Below are positions 1 through 11,400 of a DNA stretch of 64,000 bases, in pieces. The stretch is from Populus alba (taxonomy: Eukaryota > Streptophyta > Magnoliopsida > Malpighiales > Salicaceae): the NCBI RefSeq assembly GCF_005239225.2, contig NC_133301.1, positions 2,877,157 through 2,941,156 of the forward strand, in the 5' to 3' direction. Position numbers and translations under genes: made by a program. Below the pieces are notes generated by a model. It did no database searches and was not told the DNA's origin. It saw nothing but the letters and a program-made list of their open reading frames with translations. The stretch's first letter is position 1, and the number at the start of each line of letters is the position of its first letter.

Positions 1-616
1 ATTTATCATCTAGTTGGGTAACCTTAAAAAACCTCATGGAACTTTGTTTGGCGTACTTGTATTGAAACACAACAATAGTTTGGCAAAGAGGTCATTGAAA
101 CCTCCAATAAAGTTTGAGTCCAAATTATTATATCAGGCACACACAGACCAACAGAAGGTTATCAAGAGGATCTTGCACATCGTATCATTATCCTAGATGA
201 CTAGCTCCAAGCTACTCCACATGTTTTACATGTGTTCTCTTGGGTCGACAAGACCATCATAGTAGTTCAAGCATATTTTTATAGAGTTTGTCCCGAAGAA
301 TTCGAGTATCCAAAATTCATATGGACAAGGAAAAGCCCCACACTTGGTCGGGGTTATAGATATTTTTCTAGATATACTAAAAGACCAAGTGTCTTAGTCT
401 TTTATCTATTAGGATCTAGGAAGCTTGAGAAGTCTGATGCAGAACAATGTAATTGGTAACTATCATTCATCTTGTGATAATGAGAAAAAGCGTGCTTTGA
501 GTACCCGTTCTATACATGGGTATTAAACAAAGCGAGCTATCCCTTAAGATACTTGGTGAACACGAGGCAAAACAATTTCCTAATGTTTTTTTTGTCTAGA
601 CCCCTTGGGTAGTGTA
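1..616. other. left-flank noncoding DNA, nothing recognised
   Basis: No gene is supported here. Two short open frames (14-196 and 232-459) resemble no family I know and lack any splice context. The base composition is less AT-rich than the DNA to the right, so a decayed repeat or gene relic is possible, but I cannot name one. Confidence 0.4.
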
Positions 617-1579
617 ACTACCTATAAGCATTAGGAGCTATCAGTGATAATGGCGTTAAGGTACCAGGTGGTGCCAAGGGTGTCAAGCCTTGTTGGGATG
701 TCAAGTCTTGATTTTTTTTCATTGGGTTGCTAATGTTGTCTGAGAGAAGAGTTACAATTAATTGATAAGTTGTGTAAAAGTGCCCGTGATGGCGGGAACA
801 ACCGTCACGTTTCCTAGCTTTAAGGTGTCTTCCATGAAGTAGCTTAGAAATGTCAAGAATAAGTTCTCAAAGTAATGAGGGATTTTTTTTTCAGTTTCTC
901 ACGGACAACATCAATAGATGATGTTTCAAAATCCATGATGCTTAGAAATAAAGTTTTTTGGTGGTTGGACTATAGGTTAATGAAGAGTTCATTCAATTAA
1001 ATTCATTCTTTATAGCAAAGGAATGTGATCTCTTCATGTAAGAATCCTAATACCTCTAAAAACAGTCATCTTTTGGTTGATTTTAGGACTTTCAAATAAC
1101 TATCTATAGGCATTAGGAGCTATCAGTAATGATGGCAATAGGGTACCAGGTGGTGCCAAAGGTGTCAAGACTTGTTGGGATGTTAAGACTTGATTTTTTT
1201 TCATTGGGTTGCTAATGCTGCCTGAGAGAAGAGTTGTAATTAATTGATAAGTTGTGTAAAAGTGTCCGCGATGGCAGGAACAACCGTCACGTTTCCTAGC
1301 CTTAAGGTGTCTTCCATGAAGTGGCTTAAAAATGTCGAGAATAAGTTCTCAAAGTAATGAGGGATTTTTTTATCAGTTTCTCACAGACAACATCAATAGA
1401 TGATGTTTCAAAATCTATGATGCTTAGAAATAAAGTTTTTTGGTGGTTGGACTATAGGTTAATGAAGAGTTCATTCAATTAAATTCATTATTTATAGCAA
1501 AGGAATGTGATCTCTTAATGTAAGAATCTTAATACCTCTAAAAACAGTCATCTTTTGGTTGATTTTAGGACTTTCAAAT
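617..1579. repeat. two-copy direct tandem duplication, unit about 482 bp
   Basis: Copy A (about 617-1098) and copy B (about 1099-1579) align over their whole length with only scattered substitutions. Landmarks repeat at a spacing of 482 bp: CATTAGGAGCTATCAGT at 629 and 1111, and the shared tail GATTTTAGGACTTTCAAATA ends both copies. Each copy carries a short hairpin (CGTGATGG at 785-792 pairing with CCGTCACG at 802-809 in copy A; one arm is changed in copy B). There is no coding potential. The few differences suggest a fairly recent duplication of a noncoding segment. Confidence 0.88.
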
Positions 1580-1875
1580 ACTTAAGTCAGTATTATTGTT
1601 GAGAAAATGTGCAATATATATGTAAAAGAGCATTAAATTATAAGAAGAAGGTTTTTTGTTCTTCTTTTGATATAAAATGAATACTCTGTGAAAAAATAGT
1701 ATGTATATGTTAAGAATAAAAGTTGTGAACCTCTTATCTGGGTGATTTATGACATATTTATACCTTATAAACCTCTTTTTAATATTTAAAGAAGAGGGTT
1801 GAAAAGTCATTTTATCCTTGTAGTATTAATAAGAGATAAATATTATTAACATAAATATTAATATGGGACAAACAT

Positions 1876-1929
<54 letters not shown>

Positions 1930-2450
1930 ATGATATGAAAATGTGGTAAGCCATAAAAGACTCTTGTACATTCAGAGATGTAGATAAAAAATCTCAATGA
2001 ACCAGGTGTTGAGTCCAAGCCACAAAATAAAACCTATGAGACACTAGGATGTGCACTAAACTGACATGTGTGGCCTGAACTAGAGAGGTGCCAGGTTTGC
2101 ACCTGATGTTTGGGGCCAGACCTAGTGCATGGGCCCACACGCGATAGGGACACGCTAGCCCTAGGTCTAAAGATGATAAATGCATTCTTAGGTCCAATGA
2201 CGTCCAAACCAAGGTCAATGGTCTACGCCAAAATAATTTTTGAAGATCCTTCAAGGCCTGGGCATCATTAAAATGGACTTTAGGCCAACCAAAAATTATT
2301 TAGAAAATATTGCTAAATTATGTTCTTTCAGGTTTCTTTTTGCTAGTTAGTGGAGGAATGATTATACAACATATAGTTAAATGTTGATATAGAGTTTGTT
2401 ATCTACTATTATACATAACACTAAATGGTGTTGGGGAATCATTATTCCTT
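1580..2450. repeat. repeat-like spacer with (TA)n tract
   Basis: A (TA)n microsatellite of about 48 bp occupies 1878-1926. The stretch 2000-2290 is clearly more GC-rich than its surroundings and has words such as CACACGCGATAGGGACACGC and CCTAGGTCTAAAG, which look like decayed transposable-element DNA. No gene is visible. Confidence 0.45.
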
Positions 2451-2454
2451 GACA

Positions 2455-4095
2455 CACAATGTATTGTGGATTACAACAGTAATCCACAGTACATTCATCT
2501 TCTTTTCTTTTTTTTTGCATTTTTTTTCTAACTTTTCTCTTTTCTCTTTTTTCTTTTGTTTTTTTTTTTTTTTTTTTAAATTACTTTTTTTTTTCAACTT
2601 TCCTATTTTTTCTTTTTTGTTGCATTTATTTTTTTTTTTTTCAAAATTATTTTTGTTGATTTTACTTTTTAAATATTGACCCGATTAAAAAATTTCTATT
2701 CGTAATTTTTTTCTGTAAAATACTGTGGATTGTTGCGGTATTTTCCCACATAATTTTTTTATTTTTTAAAATTATATTTGTCGATTTTTTTTAATATTGA
2801 GCTAATTGAGAATTTAGTTTTGTAATTTTTTTTCTTTAAAACATTGTTGATTACTAAAATATTTCTTTGCATGGTTTTTTTTATAATTTTCTCTGAAATT
2901 ATCCTTTTTATTTTATTTTATTTTTTAATATTGAACTGGTTAAAAATTATAGTTACAATATGTGAGAAAATCACTGTAACTTTCCTCAAAAATTATTGTT
3001 GATTGCTATAATGTTTTTTTCCACATGATTTTTTTCTGTTTTTTTATGTTTTTTTTTTTAAATTGTCTTTGTTAATTTTATTTTTTAAATATTAAACTGG
3101 TTAAAAATTGCAATTATAAGTAAATACAAGTTTTTTCCTCACAAGACACTATGGAATTGATACAGTTTTTCCTCACGTGGTTTTTTTCCAGTTTCTTTAG
3201 TATTTTTTTTGTAATATTTTTTTTCAAAATTATCTTCGTCGATTTTATTTTTTTTTAATATTGAGTTGATTAGAATTTAACTTTGTAATAAAGCTTAATC
3301 ATGTGGGGAAAGTACTGTAACTTTCCTCACAAAACATTGTGGATTACTATAGTGTCTCTCCGCATGGTTTTTTTTTCTTATAATTTTTTTCAAATTATCT
3401 TTGTCAATTTTATTTTTTTAATATTGAGTTGTTTGAGAATTACAATTACAAATCATTACAAATAATGCTAAATCATGTGGGGAAACACTGTAGCTTTCAT
3501 CACAAAACACTGTAAATTGGTATAGTGTTTCCAGCATGATTCTTTTTCTTTTTTTTTTTTGTGTTTGTTTTGTTTTTTTTTTTTCTAAAATTGTCTCTGT
3601 TGATTTTTTTAATATTGTGCTGATTAAAAATTTAGCTTTGTAATTTTTTTTTAAACAATATGAATTGTTGTCGTGTTTTCCCATACGATTTTTTAAAAAA
3701 ATTATCTTTGTCGATTTTTATTTTTTTTAATATTGAGTTAGTTAAGAATTATAATTACAATAAAGCTAAATCATATGAGGAAAGAGTTGTAGTTTTTCTC
3801 ACAAAAAACTGTGGATTGCTACATTATTTCTCTAAATGGTTTTTTATTTTATTTTATTGGGGAAAACACTATAGTTTTCTTCACAAAACATTGTGAATTG
3901 CTACAATGTTTTTCCTCATGGGTTTTTTTACTTCCAAAATTATCTTTGTTGGTTTTTTTTTTAATATTAAGTTGGTAGAGAATTTAGTTTTGTAATTTTT
4001 TTTGCTTTTTATTAACAGAAAAAGCTAAATCATGTGGCGAAAGCATTATATCTTTCCTCACAAAATATTCTAGATTGCTACAAATTATTTTGTTC
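2455..4095. repeat. T-rich array of about 10 degenerate hairpin-bearing modules
   Basis: A diverged module recurs roughly every 80-180 bp. It reads approximately as: TTAATATTGAG(C/T)TG(A/G)TT, an AATTA(C/T)AATTACAA-type stretch, GGGGAAAG-TACTGTA-ACTTTCCTCAC, AAAACACTGTGGATTGCTACAGTGTTT, then CCNCATGGTTTTTTT. Copies of the core start near 2716, 2836, 2963, 3143, 3303, 3477, 3649, 3777, 3859 and 4036. Within a module GAAAG pairs with CTTTC and CACTGT pairs with ACAGTG, so each full copy could form two adjacent hairpins. Poly-T and poly-A runs separate the modules. Confidence 0.7.
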
Positions 4096-4830
4096 AGTCT
4101 TTAAGTTTTTGATTACCAACATAATTTTTTTTTCTGTCATGAAATATTTACTCAATCATACATTTAGTTTCTATTACTTATGTAGCGTTGATTCACAATT
4201 ATAATACTATTAAGTGCATTTGTTTTATAAACTCGTAGCAACATGCAGGCATGTTATCCCGTGTATATATAAAAATTTGAGACAAAAATAGTAAATCGTA
4301 GATAATTGATACATCATCACCTCCAAATAATGATACATCATCAACTTCAACTAATAAAAAAATAAAAAACATACTTAAAAAGTAATATCCCATCTTAATA
4401 TATAATTGAATTTTGTCCCTTTTTTAGTATTTCAAATATTGAAAAATCATCATATAAACATTAGCTGAATTTAATCCTACATTAGTTAAATTTAACTTTT
4501 CTAAATAGCATTTTATATTAACTTTCAATTTATGATACAATTTATTCAGTGACATATAAAGTCAATTTTACCTTCCAAAAAACTGAGAAATATTATTTTT
4601 CTTTCATAATTAGTTTATAAAACCTTTAGATTGTATCTGATTTCTTGGCTTAACATTTCTCTTTATTGCCCTTCAAATAAATTATTCTTTATGAGTTTTA
4701 TTTTCTCACTTTTTTTCAAGAGGAATGATTTTAAAAAAAAAACAAGGCAAATGACAAAAAGAAATCAAATAGAACTCAAATAACTAGAACATCGGTTTTT
4801 GTAACGAGGAATAAGAATAAGAAAAACACC
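4096..4830. other. AT-rich intergenic DNA
   Basis: No coding, RNA or clear repeat signal, apart from the tail of the T-rich array on the left and the short leader before the small ORF at 4831. Confidence 0.4.
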
Positions 4831-5109
4831 ATGGCAGATCATCAAAACGGGGAAAAACCACAACGGTCTCCACAAACAAGAAGAAGAAGGGAAAATGACA
4901 TTTTAGTGCCCCGGAACAAGAGCCGTACGCATGCCATTGATGCAAGTCAGTTGCTTCGAGTCAGGCATCCCAAGAACATATCATTCTCAGGAACGATTAG
5001 CAATGCAAGTTTAAGTTTTGCTACATTAAATATTACCTTGACCACTCAAAACAGAGATAAGGCTAATGCATCTGCTGAAGAGGCTTTTGAAGATTGTTGT
5101 GACGACTGA
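4831..5109 (+). CDS. hypothetical 92-aa basic/acidic small protein
   Basis: I do not recognise this protein. It is a single open frame of 92 codons with an ATG in good plant context (AACACCATGGCA). The N-terminal half is basic and polar (QTRRRRE, PRNKSRTH), the middle is Ser/Thr-rich (SFSGTISNASLSFATLNITL), and the C-terminus is acidic and ends EEAFEDCCDD. There is no signal peptide, membrane segment or known domain. It would be convergent with TIC236, ending 321 bp before that gene's stop codon, so it may simply lie opposite the TIC236 3' UTR. It could be a small gene, a first exon or a chance frame. Only transcript or homology data would decide. Confidence 0.28.
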   Translation: MADHQNGEKPQRSPQTRRRRENDILVPRNKSRTHAIDASQLLRVRHPKNISFSGTISNASLSFATLNITLTTQNRDKANASAEEAFEDCCDD

Positions 5110-5430
5110 GGCCAAATGCTCTTGTGCACCAGCATAGCATGTATCTGTCATGAATCCCGATCGTGGCTAAATTTGTTTTCATTGATTTTCTATTAACTGT
5201 TTAACATATGAACAAGCTCATTCATTTCTGAGCAAAGAATAACGGCATTCTCCTACATCTACTTTAGCATCTACCTTCATTTCAATTTGGTTTTCGTTTC
5301 AAGTTCTATCAAGCTATATTCAATATCGACAATCTATATGCTACAACATTCACCAAGGACAACCCTGCACTCCAGAGAATCGATTCGTCTGCTCCAAAGA
5401 AAAACAGCAAGCAAGAAATATGACAGTGAA
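5110..5430 (-). other. intergenic / TIC236 3' UTR
   Basis: Noncoding sequence between the small ORF and the TIC236 stop codon (TGA, read on the minus strand at 5431-5433). It is most likely the TIC236 3' untranslated region. I saw no firm polyadenylation signal. Confidence 0.5.
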
Positions 5431-8400
5431 TCAATCCTGTGATGTAGCAGAATATTCAAAAAGGAGCCGTTTGGAGGGAGCAGATTGTAGGAGCACTCGC
5501 AAACGGCTTGTGAGCTGGTAGATCAAGGTCCATTGCATAGCCATTTCTGAGTCCTTCATCTGCCTTACAATGGAGGCCTGAAAACAGTAGAACGAAAAAA
5601 ACAAATGCTTTAGATGACAAATGGATTTTAGATGACCTAATACAAAGGATCATGACACCAGTCTTCAAAACAAGGACCAAGCTGGAGCATCTTGAACCCA
5701 CATCTAAATGAACAGCAAACCCTTTTCAGCCTCTTTCATTCTCATCATCAGTTACATTATCCAGAAGAGACTTCAAAAAAAAAAAGATTATTAGAGGGGT
5801 AAGTGAAGGACTGAGATAACCTGAAGGCGTTTCCCAAGCTGGACCTCGACCTCCGTACCGCATGAAATATTATTTGCCAGAGATTTTAGAGGATCAACTG
5901 TAGGATCAACAGAAAGTAAACTAGGAATCTGTGGAGCGTAGACTAGCCTCCATCTAGCATGCAAAAACTCTCCCTTCCCTTCTAATCTTGGCATCAATTG
6001 TTCAAGTGTTGCAGTTGCAAGCTTTTTAAATGCAAGCTGGCCATCACCCTCCAATATGGACTCTGCCAATTGACTCTCAAATACTCTAGCAGCCTGCATG
6101 AAAGGAAAATTAACATTAGATTGCCTTGAGAAAATATGTTAATCCAAATTTGGCAACAGCAAACAAGACCCTGAATCACAAACATGATAAGTGCACGCGA
6201 ATGCATGCATGCATGCATGCATGCATAGATAACATAAAAAAATGCTTGATATCCCTGATCTCTTTCTACCTTGCTAGATAAAAATACACGAAAAATACAA
6301 TGGAGAACATGTGCTGTACTGTATACATATCCATTCACAACTACAGTTTCCAGACCTCTCAACCATGAGACATTCTGATACATTAAAGCTCATCTCTAGT
6401 AGTTGACAGGGTGGATGAGAAAATTCTCATGTTACCTCAGTTGGTGAGAGGGCATCTTGTTCCACAGAACTTGAGGTTACCACCAGTTTGTCCTGCCAAT
6501 TGCTGGCACGGCTTTGAATCTTAAATTGCCACTCCGATCCAACCAAAACTAAGTCTAACATGGGATCGAGTCCATACTCAGGCTCAAATTTTGCTATATT
6601 TAAATGCTCCCGCTTAAGCCTCACCTGAATTTGGAAAAATTAAACTTAAATAAAACAAAGAGCACAAATGCTGCATGGAAAAATATTTAAGAAGAAGATA
6701 GTTACTCACTTGAGTTGCAACTAGATTCACATCACCATTTTCAAATGTGAGAACACCTTTTGGTTTTATCTGTTTGGGGTGAGCCAAGCCATTGAGCTCA
6801 ATCCCTCCACTAACAGCAAAATTGAGAATCAAAGGATACACTACCCTCAACTCTGGTCCTAAAACAAGCTTCAAATCACTAAGGCGTATATCTATTTTTG
6901 GTTTAATGTTTACTTGCTCCAAATCCTTTTCAACTTTATTTGATTTAACTGCATGTGCACAAAATAAGCATCAGAAAAAAAGTTCAAAGAATTTGCTAAC
7001 AAAAGAAACCTAAAAATTTAACAGCTTTAAATGCAAGGCATTTTGTCAGTGAGGATCCTTTCATGTCAGCCTGAAGGTTGACCAGGTCCTTCATTTAAAG
7101 TTTTAAACAAATATTTCAAAGAGTTGATATTTAATTTCATTTCATTTCTCAGACATATTTAGTACCCCATTATAAGAAACCAACAATTTAACATGTTACC
7201 AGCAGGTTGAGGGAACTTGGTCTTTGAAGCAGCAGGTTCTGAACTGAAAAACCGTGAAACATATCTAGATGCAACTGCGTGGTTGACACCCCCAGCTGGA
7301 AGCCTGGACTGACTGGATGACAACCTATTGAAAGGAGAAGCTCCACTACCTCTATCATGTGGTAGATATGCTTCTCCGTGGCTCAATTTAATATTCCCTG
7401 ATATGTTTGGTTGTAATATCGAACCAGTTACTTGCATCTGGGTGTCAACCTGACCACTGATTTGGGCAAGACATTAGTACTCTAGAAACTAAGAATGATC
7501 ATGCATTCAGCAACATAATTATCAATGTATAAAATTTCAAAAGGCATGTACCACATGGAATCAAATTTTAAATGGAAAATATATTCTCAACAACCCAAGG
7601 CGCATATTTTATAAAAAAATGCATCTGTTATAAATTGCATGGCATACCTCAGTATATTTTTAGCCCGCACTTCCAGAACTTCACATTTCAAATCAATTTT
7701 ATCACCAAGAGATGCTTCACTTGTTCTGAGAGGCAGATTGCCTTTTATGAGCAGCTTACCCCTTCTGCTTACCCGGCTCTCCAATGAAGTGATGCATAGC
7801 CTATTTGATTTTACATGGACAGTACCACCAAAGTTTGTGAGTGGTTTTCGGAGTACTGGTGATAATATAGAAGCCCTGTGGAATGTCGCAAATCCATCAA
7901 GCACAGGTTGATCAACAGTACCTCTGACCTGTTTGATTAGAAAGAAAATTCCAATAAATAAAAAATCAGGGATATCAGAGAAAATTTAGATATATAAGAT
8001 TGAGAGAGCCCACAAGTACTATATCTTGACTAGCCTACCTGAAGCATAATGTCAGCATTGCCATGAAGCCAGTTGACATAAGGAGATAAAGCTGTCAATA
8101 GCATCATTCCCCCATCCTTGATATCAGCATCAACCCTAACTTCTCCTACATCTAAAAAGTTCCAGTTCAAAACTTTGAGACTTTCAGCTAGTTGATTATT
8201 CCTACCATCTTCAACCCTCTCTCTATAAACCTTCTCCCTGGCTTCGTCAGCATACCCTTTATCCCTTTCCTTCTCCCAGCCAGGCACCCATTTTGCTCTA
8301 CTTTTATCTGTTTCTTGATCTTCTTCCTCCAATGAAGTATTTTGGACAAAATTAATAGGAACACTTCCTTGTATGTGTACATGGCCATTTTGGATGATTG

Positions 8401-11400
8401 GTTCAAACTTGGCATTAAATAGAAAACGACTGGTCGAGGTAAGGGAAGCAACAACTTCAGCTCGTCCAAGATCAATGCCCCCGATAGCACCATCCAAGAG
8501 CCTTACTTGAACGTCACATTCTGGTTTTGCAAGACTTCCTCTAAGATCTCCTTCCATGTGTAATATACCCCGAATTGGGGCTAACAGTTGCCGTAAAGAA
8601 TGAACAATATCAGCAGCTGAAGATTCAATGACCTGAACTACTGTCGGAACTAGACTAACAGGAAAATTCAGAACAGCAAAATGAAGATTGGTTTTGGGCC
8701 CTAACAAAGTTCCATCGGCATGTATTGTGGCATTATCCTTTTGAATAAAGATCCTCTCAAGCCGCAAACCATCATTGTTGCTGTACGCACCAACTGCCAC
8801 AACACGCTGAGTTTTGTAGGTGCCCCACTCCCAATCCTCCCCATGAAAGTCAAACTCAGCCTGGAAAAACAAAAGCACAAGGGAAATAAAAAGAGAAACG
8901 AGAAAGAGCCATCTAAAGGAAGAGGGCCAGAATTTTTTAGGAATCATGAAAAGATCAAAAACTATACCATTGTGTCTCCATTGCCTCCACCACTTGCATC
9001 AAGAGAGCCATGCCAGCGGCCTTTAAGTTCAGCTAAACCTGGAAGACTTATGTCTTCAAGAATAACTTCATTTGATGGTGTATAATGCCCTCGCATTACC
9101 TGAAATTTTTTTTTGAGCTGTTAAATCTACCAGACACATGAACTTGGCTGTTACTATGAACATGAAGCTTTTTAATAAGTTATGAAGACATCAAACATGT
9201 TGTAGTTTATCAACAAACTACCTCAAGCAAGTCTTGAGAACATTCTGGATACAACCCTACGGACTGCAAACTTTGCATGAAAAGATCCTGCAAAGAAGTG
9301 GCACACCTATCAGGGATCTCTAATTGAAAGATCCAAGTACTGTAAACATCTCAAACTGTAAACTAATAAGAAGTGATATGATTCAATCCACAGTAAGATG
9401 ATTGTCACGGTATATGTCCATTTCAATTACTTAAGTGAATACAACCTTTGATCTAGATCGAACAGCAGGATCTGTACTTCTAGAAAGAAGCCTTGCTAGC
9501 GGAAGCATCTCAGCAACCTCAGCTCGAGGAACTTCAAGTCTCATTCTCCATCTTCCCATAGAAGATATGACACTACCTAGATGTCCAGTCATTGCCATTT
9601 TGAACAGGCCACCATTTTCCTTTCCAGCAAGGTTTCTGTCCCGAGTGCCAGGCAACACATATTCACCTTGAAGCTCATAACAGCTATTGATTTGTTCCAA
9701 AACAGTTTTTTCGAGAGTGATCTAAACAATAGCATATCATTCAGTAACAAAATCATTAACCATGCAGTAGCAAAAGGGAAAAAAAAGAATATCTATCAAT
9801 CTATCTATCTCTCCACACATGCGAGCATGCATATCCATATGATAATTTCAGGAGATAGCTATTGGAGCATGAGCTATATAAAGAAGTGATAATTGTTGCA
9901 ATCATGCTACATTAGAACTTGTACTCTTAATCCAAAACAGTTTTTTCAGAAATGATCAGGTCAGAGAACAGCCAATTAATATTGTAAACATCTCCTCCTT
10001 GCCCAAAAAAATTCAGAAGTACCAATGTGATTATGTCATATGGATGCTATTTGAGAGATAATAGAAAACTACTCTCATGACATGAATTCACATCGGATGA
10101 GTCTAAGTTTAGTTGATTTGTTGTTTTTAACTATAATGAGAAACACTAACATACTAACAGGAAAACACAAGTTCCAGCAATAGAAAACCACTGAAGACAT
10201 AATTAGGGGGGGGGGGGGACACTGGGAATCGCATACATGATCCAAACATGAATTTAAAAAAAAAATCCCATTTGACATGAAAAATTACGCTTTACTTTGA
10301 GACAGAATTAAAAATATACTTTTCATAAGATAGTTTTGACTTTGATTCTAAGATGTTTGGTAAGCACACTCTAATTCAACCTGAATGTCAAATACTAAGT
10401 TATAAAAGGGCATCAACAGAAGCATGCAAGACATTGCTTGCTTCACTATCCACCCATGGAACCAATCAATCTTTAACGCAAAATCAAAGAGGACATGCCA
10501 AAGTTAAGATTATTATTTTATTAAAGTTCAACAAGTAGATATAAAGAATTCTCAAACTATTAGACTGCGCATTTGTACCAACATGGTCAACTTCATGGTA
10601 CAAAAACTTTAGATCAATTACTCACAACATCGCCACTCCATCTAGCAGCCACATCTAGGGCTTCACCAAGCACACCACTAAATTTTGGATGAAGAACAGA
10701 TAACACACCATGACCCCTTCTTTTCTGAAGATTGAGCTGAATTTCTGCCTGCACGTAAACAAGCAGCCAAGGACATAAAATTTTCAAGTCCAAAATGGTA
10801 ACTGATACAATCATCATCAAGAAAAGTCTAGTGAATCACAATTCCAATAGCAGGAAATTATTTGAATTGTTTTCGGAAAAAAATAGGAGGAGCATAAAGA
10901 GTAGATACTTCTATCAGACTTCACAAAAATATTGATGAACTAAATTTCCAGCGAAAGATGCATCAAAAGTGATTAAGATGGTTGTCACATTTTCCTCAAC
11001 TAACTTCCATCAAGATTTAGGATTCTTTCAAAGAGAAGAATTTTGCCCCTATACCCAAACAAAATCCACCTCACTTATTATTTGGGATTTCCTTACAAGT
11101 TTTTGTCACATTTTTTAACTTTTCTTCATAAGCTTACTGTCTAGAGAAAAGCAGGATCACGTACCTCATTACTGTCAGAAGTTACAATGTGTTCTGATAG
11201 TAAATTCAAGTAACAGATCTTCTCACACAACAATGCCCACTATAAAGAAATTGCATCCACTTCCTAGATTATCACGGTCATGATACGCTGGCCATGAACA
11301 TTATTATAGGGAGTAGAAAACTCAAAACACTTTACTATCTTTTTGACAGCTCAGAAAGACAGCATCTAGCAGTCAAATGATCTGGTATTTATGGGTATAA

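Noticed and set aside
1812..2018. Ile/Tyr repeat protein frame over 1878-1926
   Set aside because: It is the translation of the (TA)n microsatellite and not a gene.
6436..9099. several single-exon plus-strand frames opposite the TIC236 exons
   Set aside because: They are antisense shadows of well-supported TIC236 exons and have no splice signals of their own.
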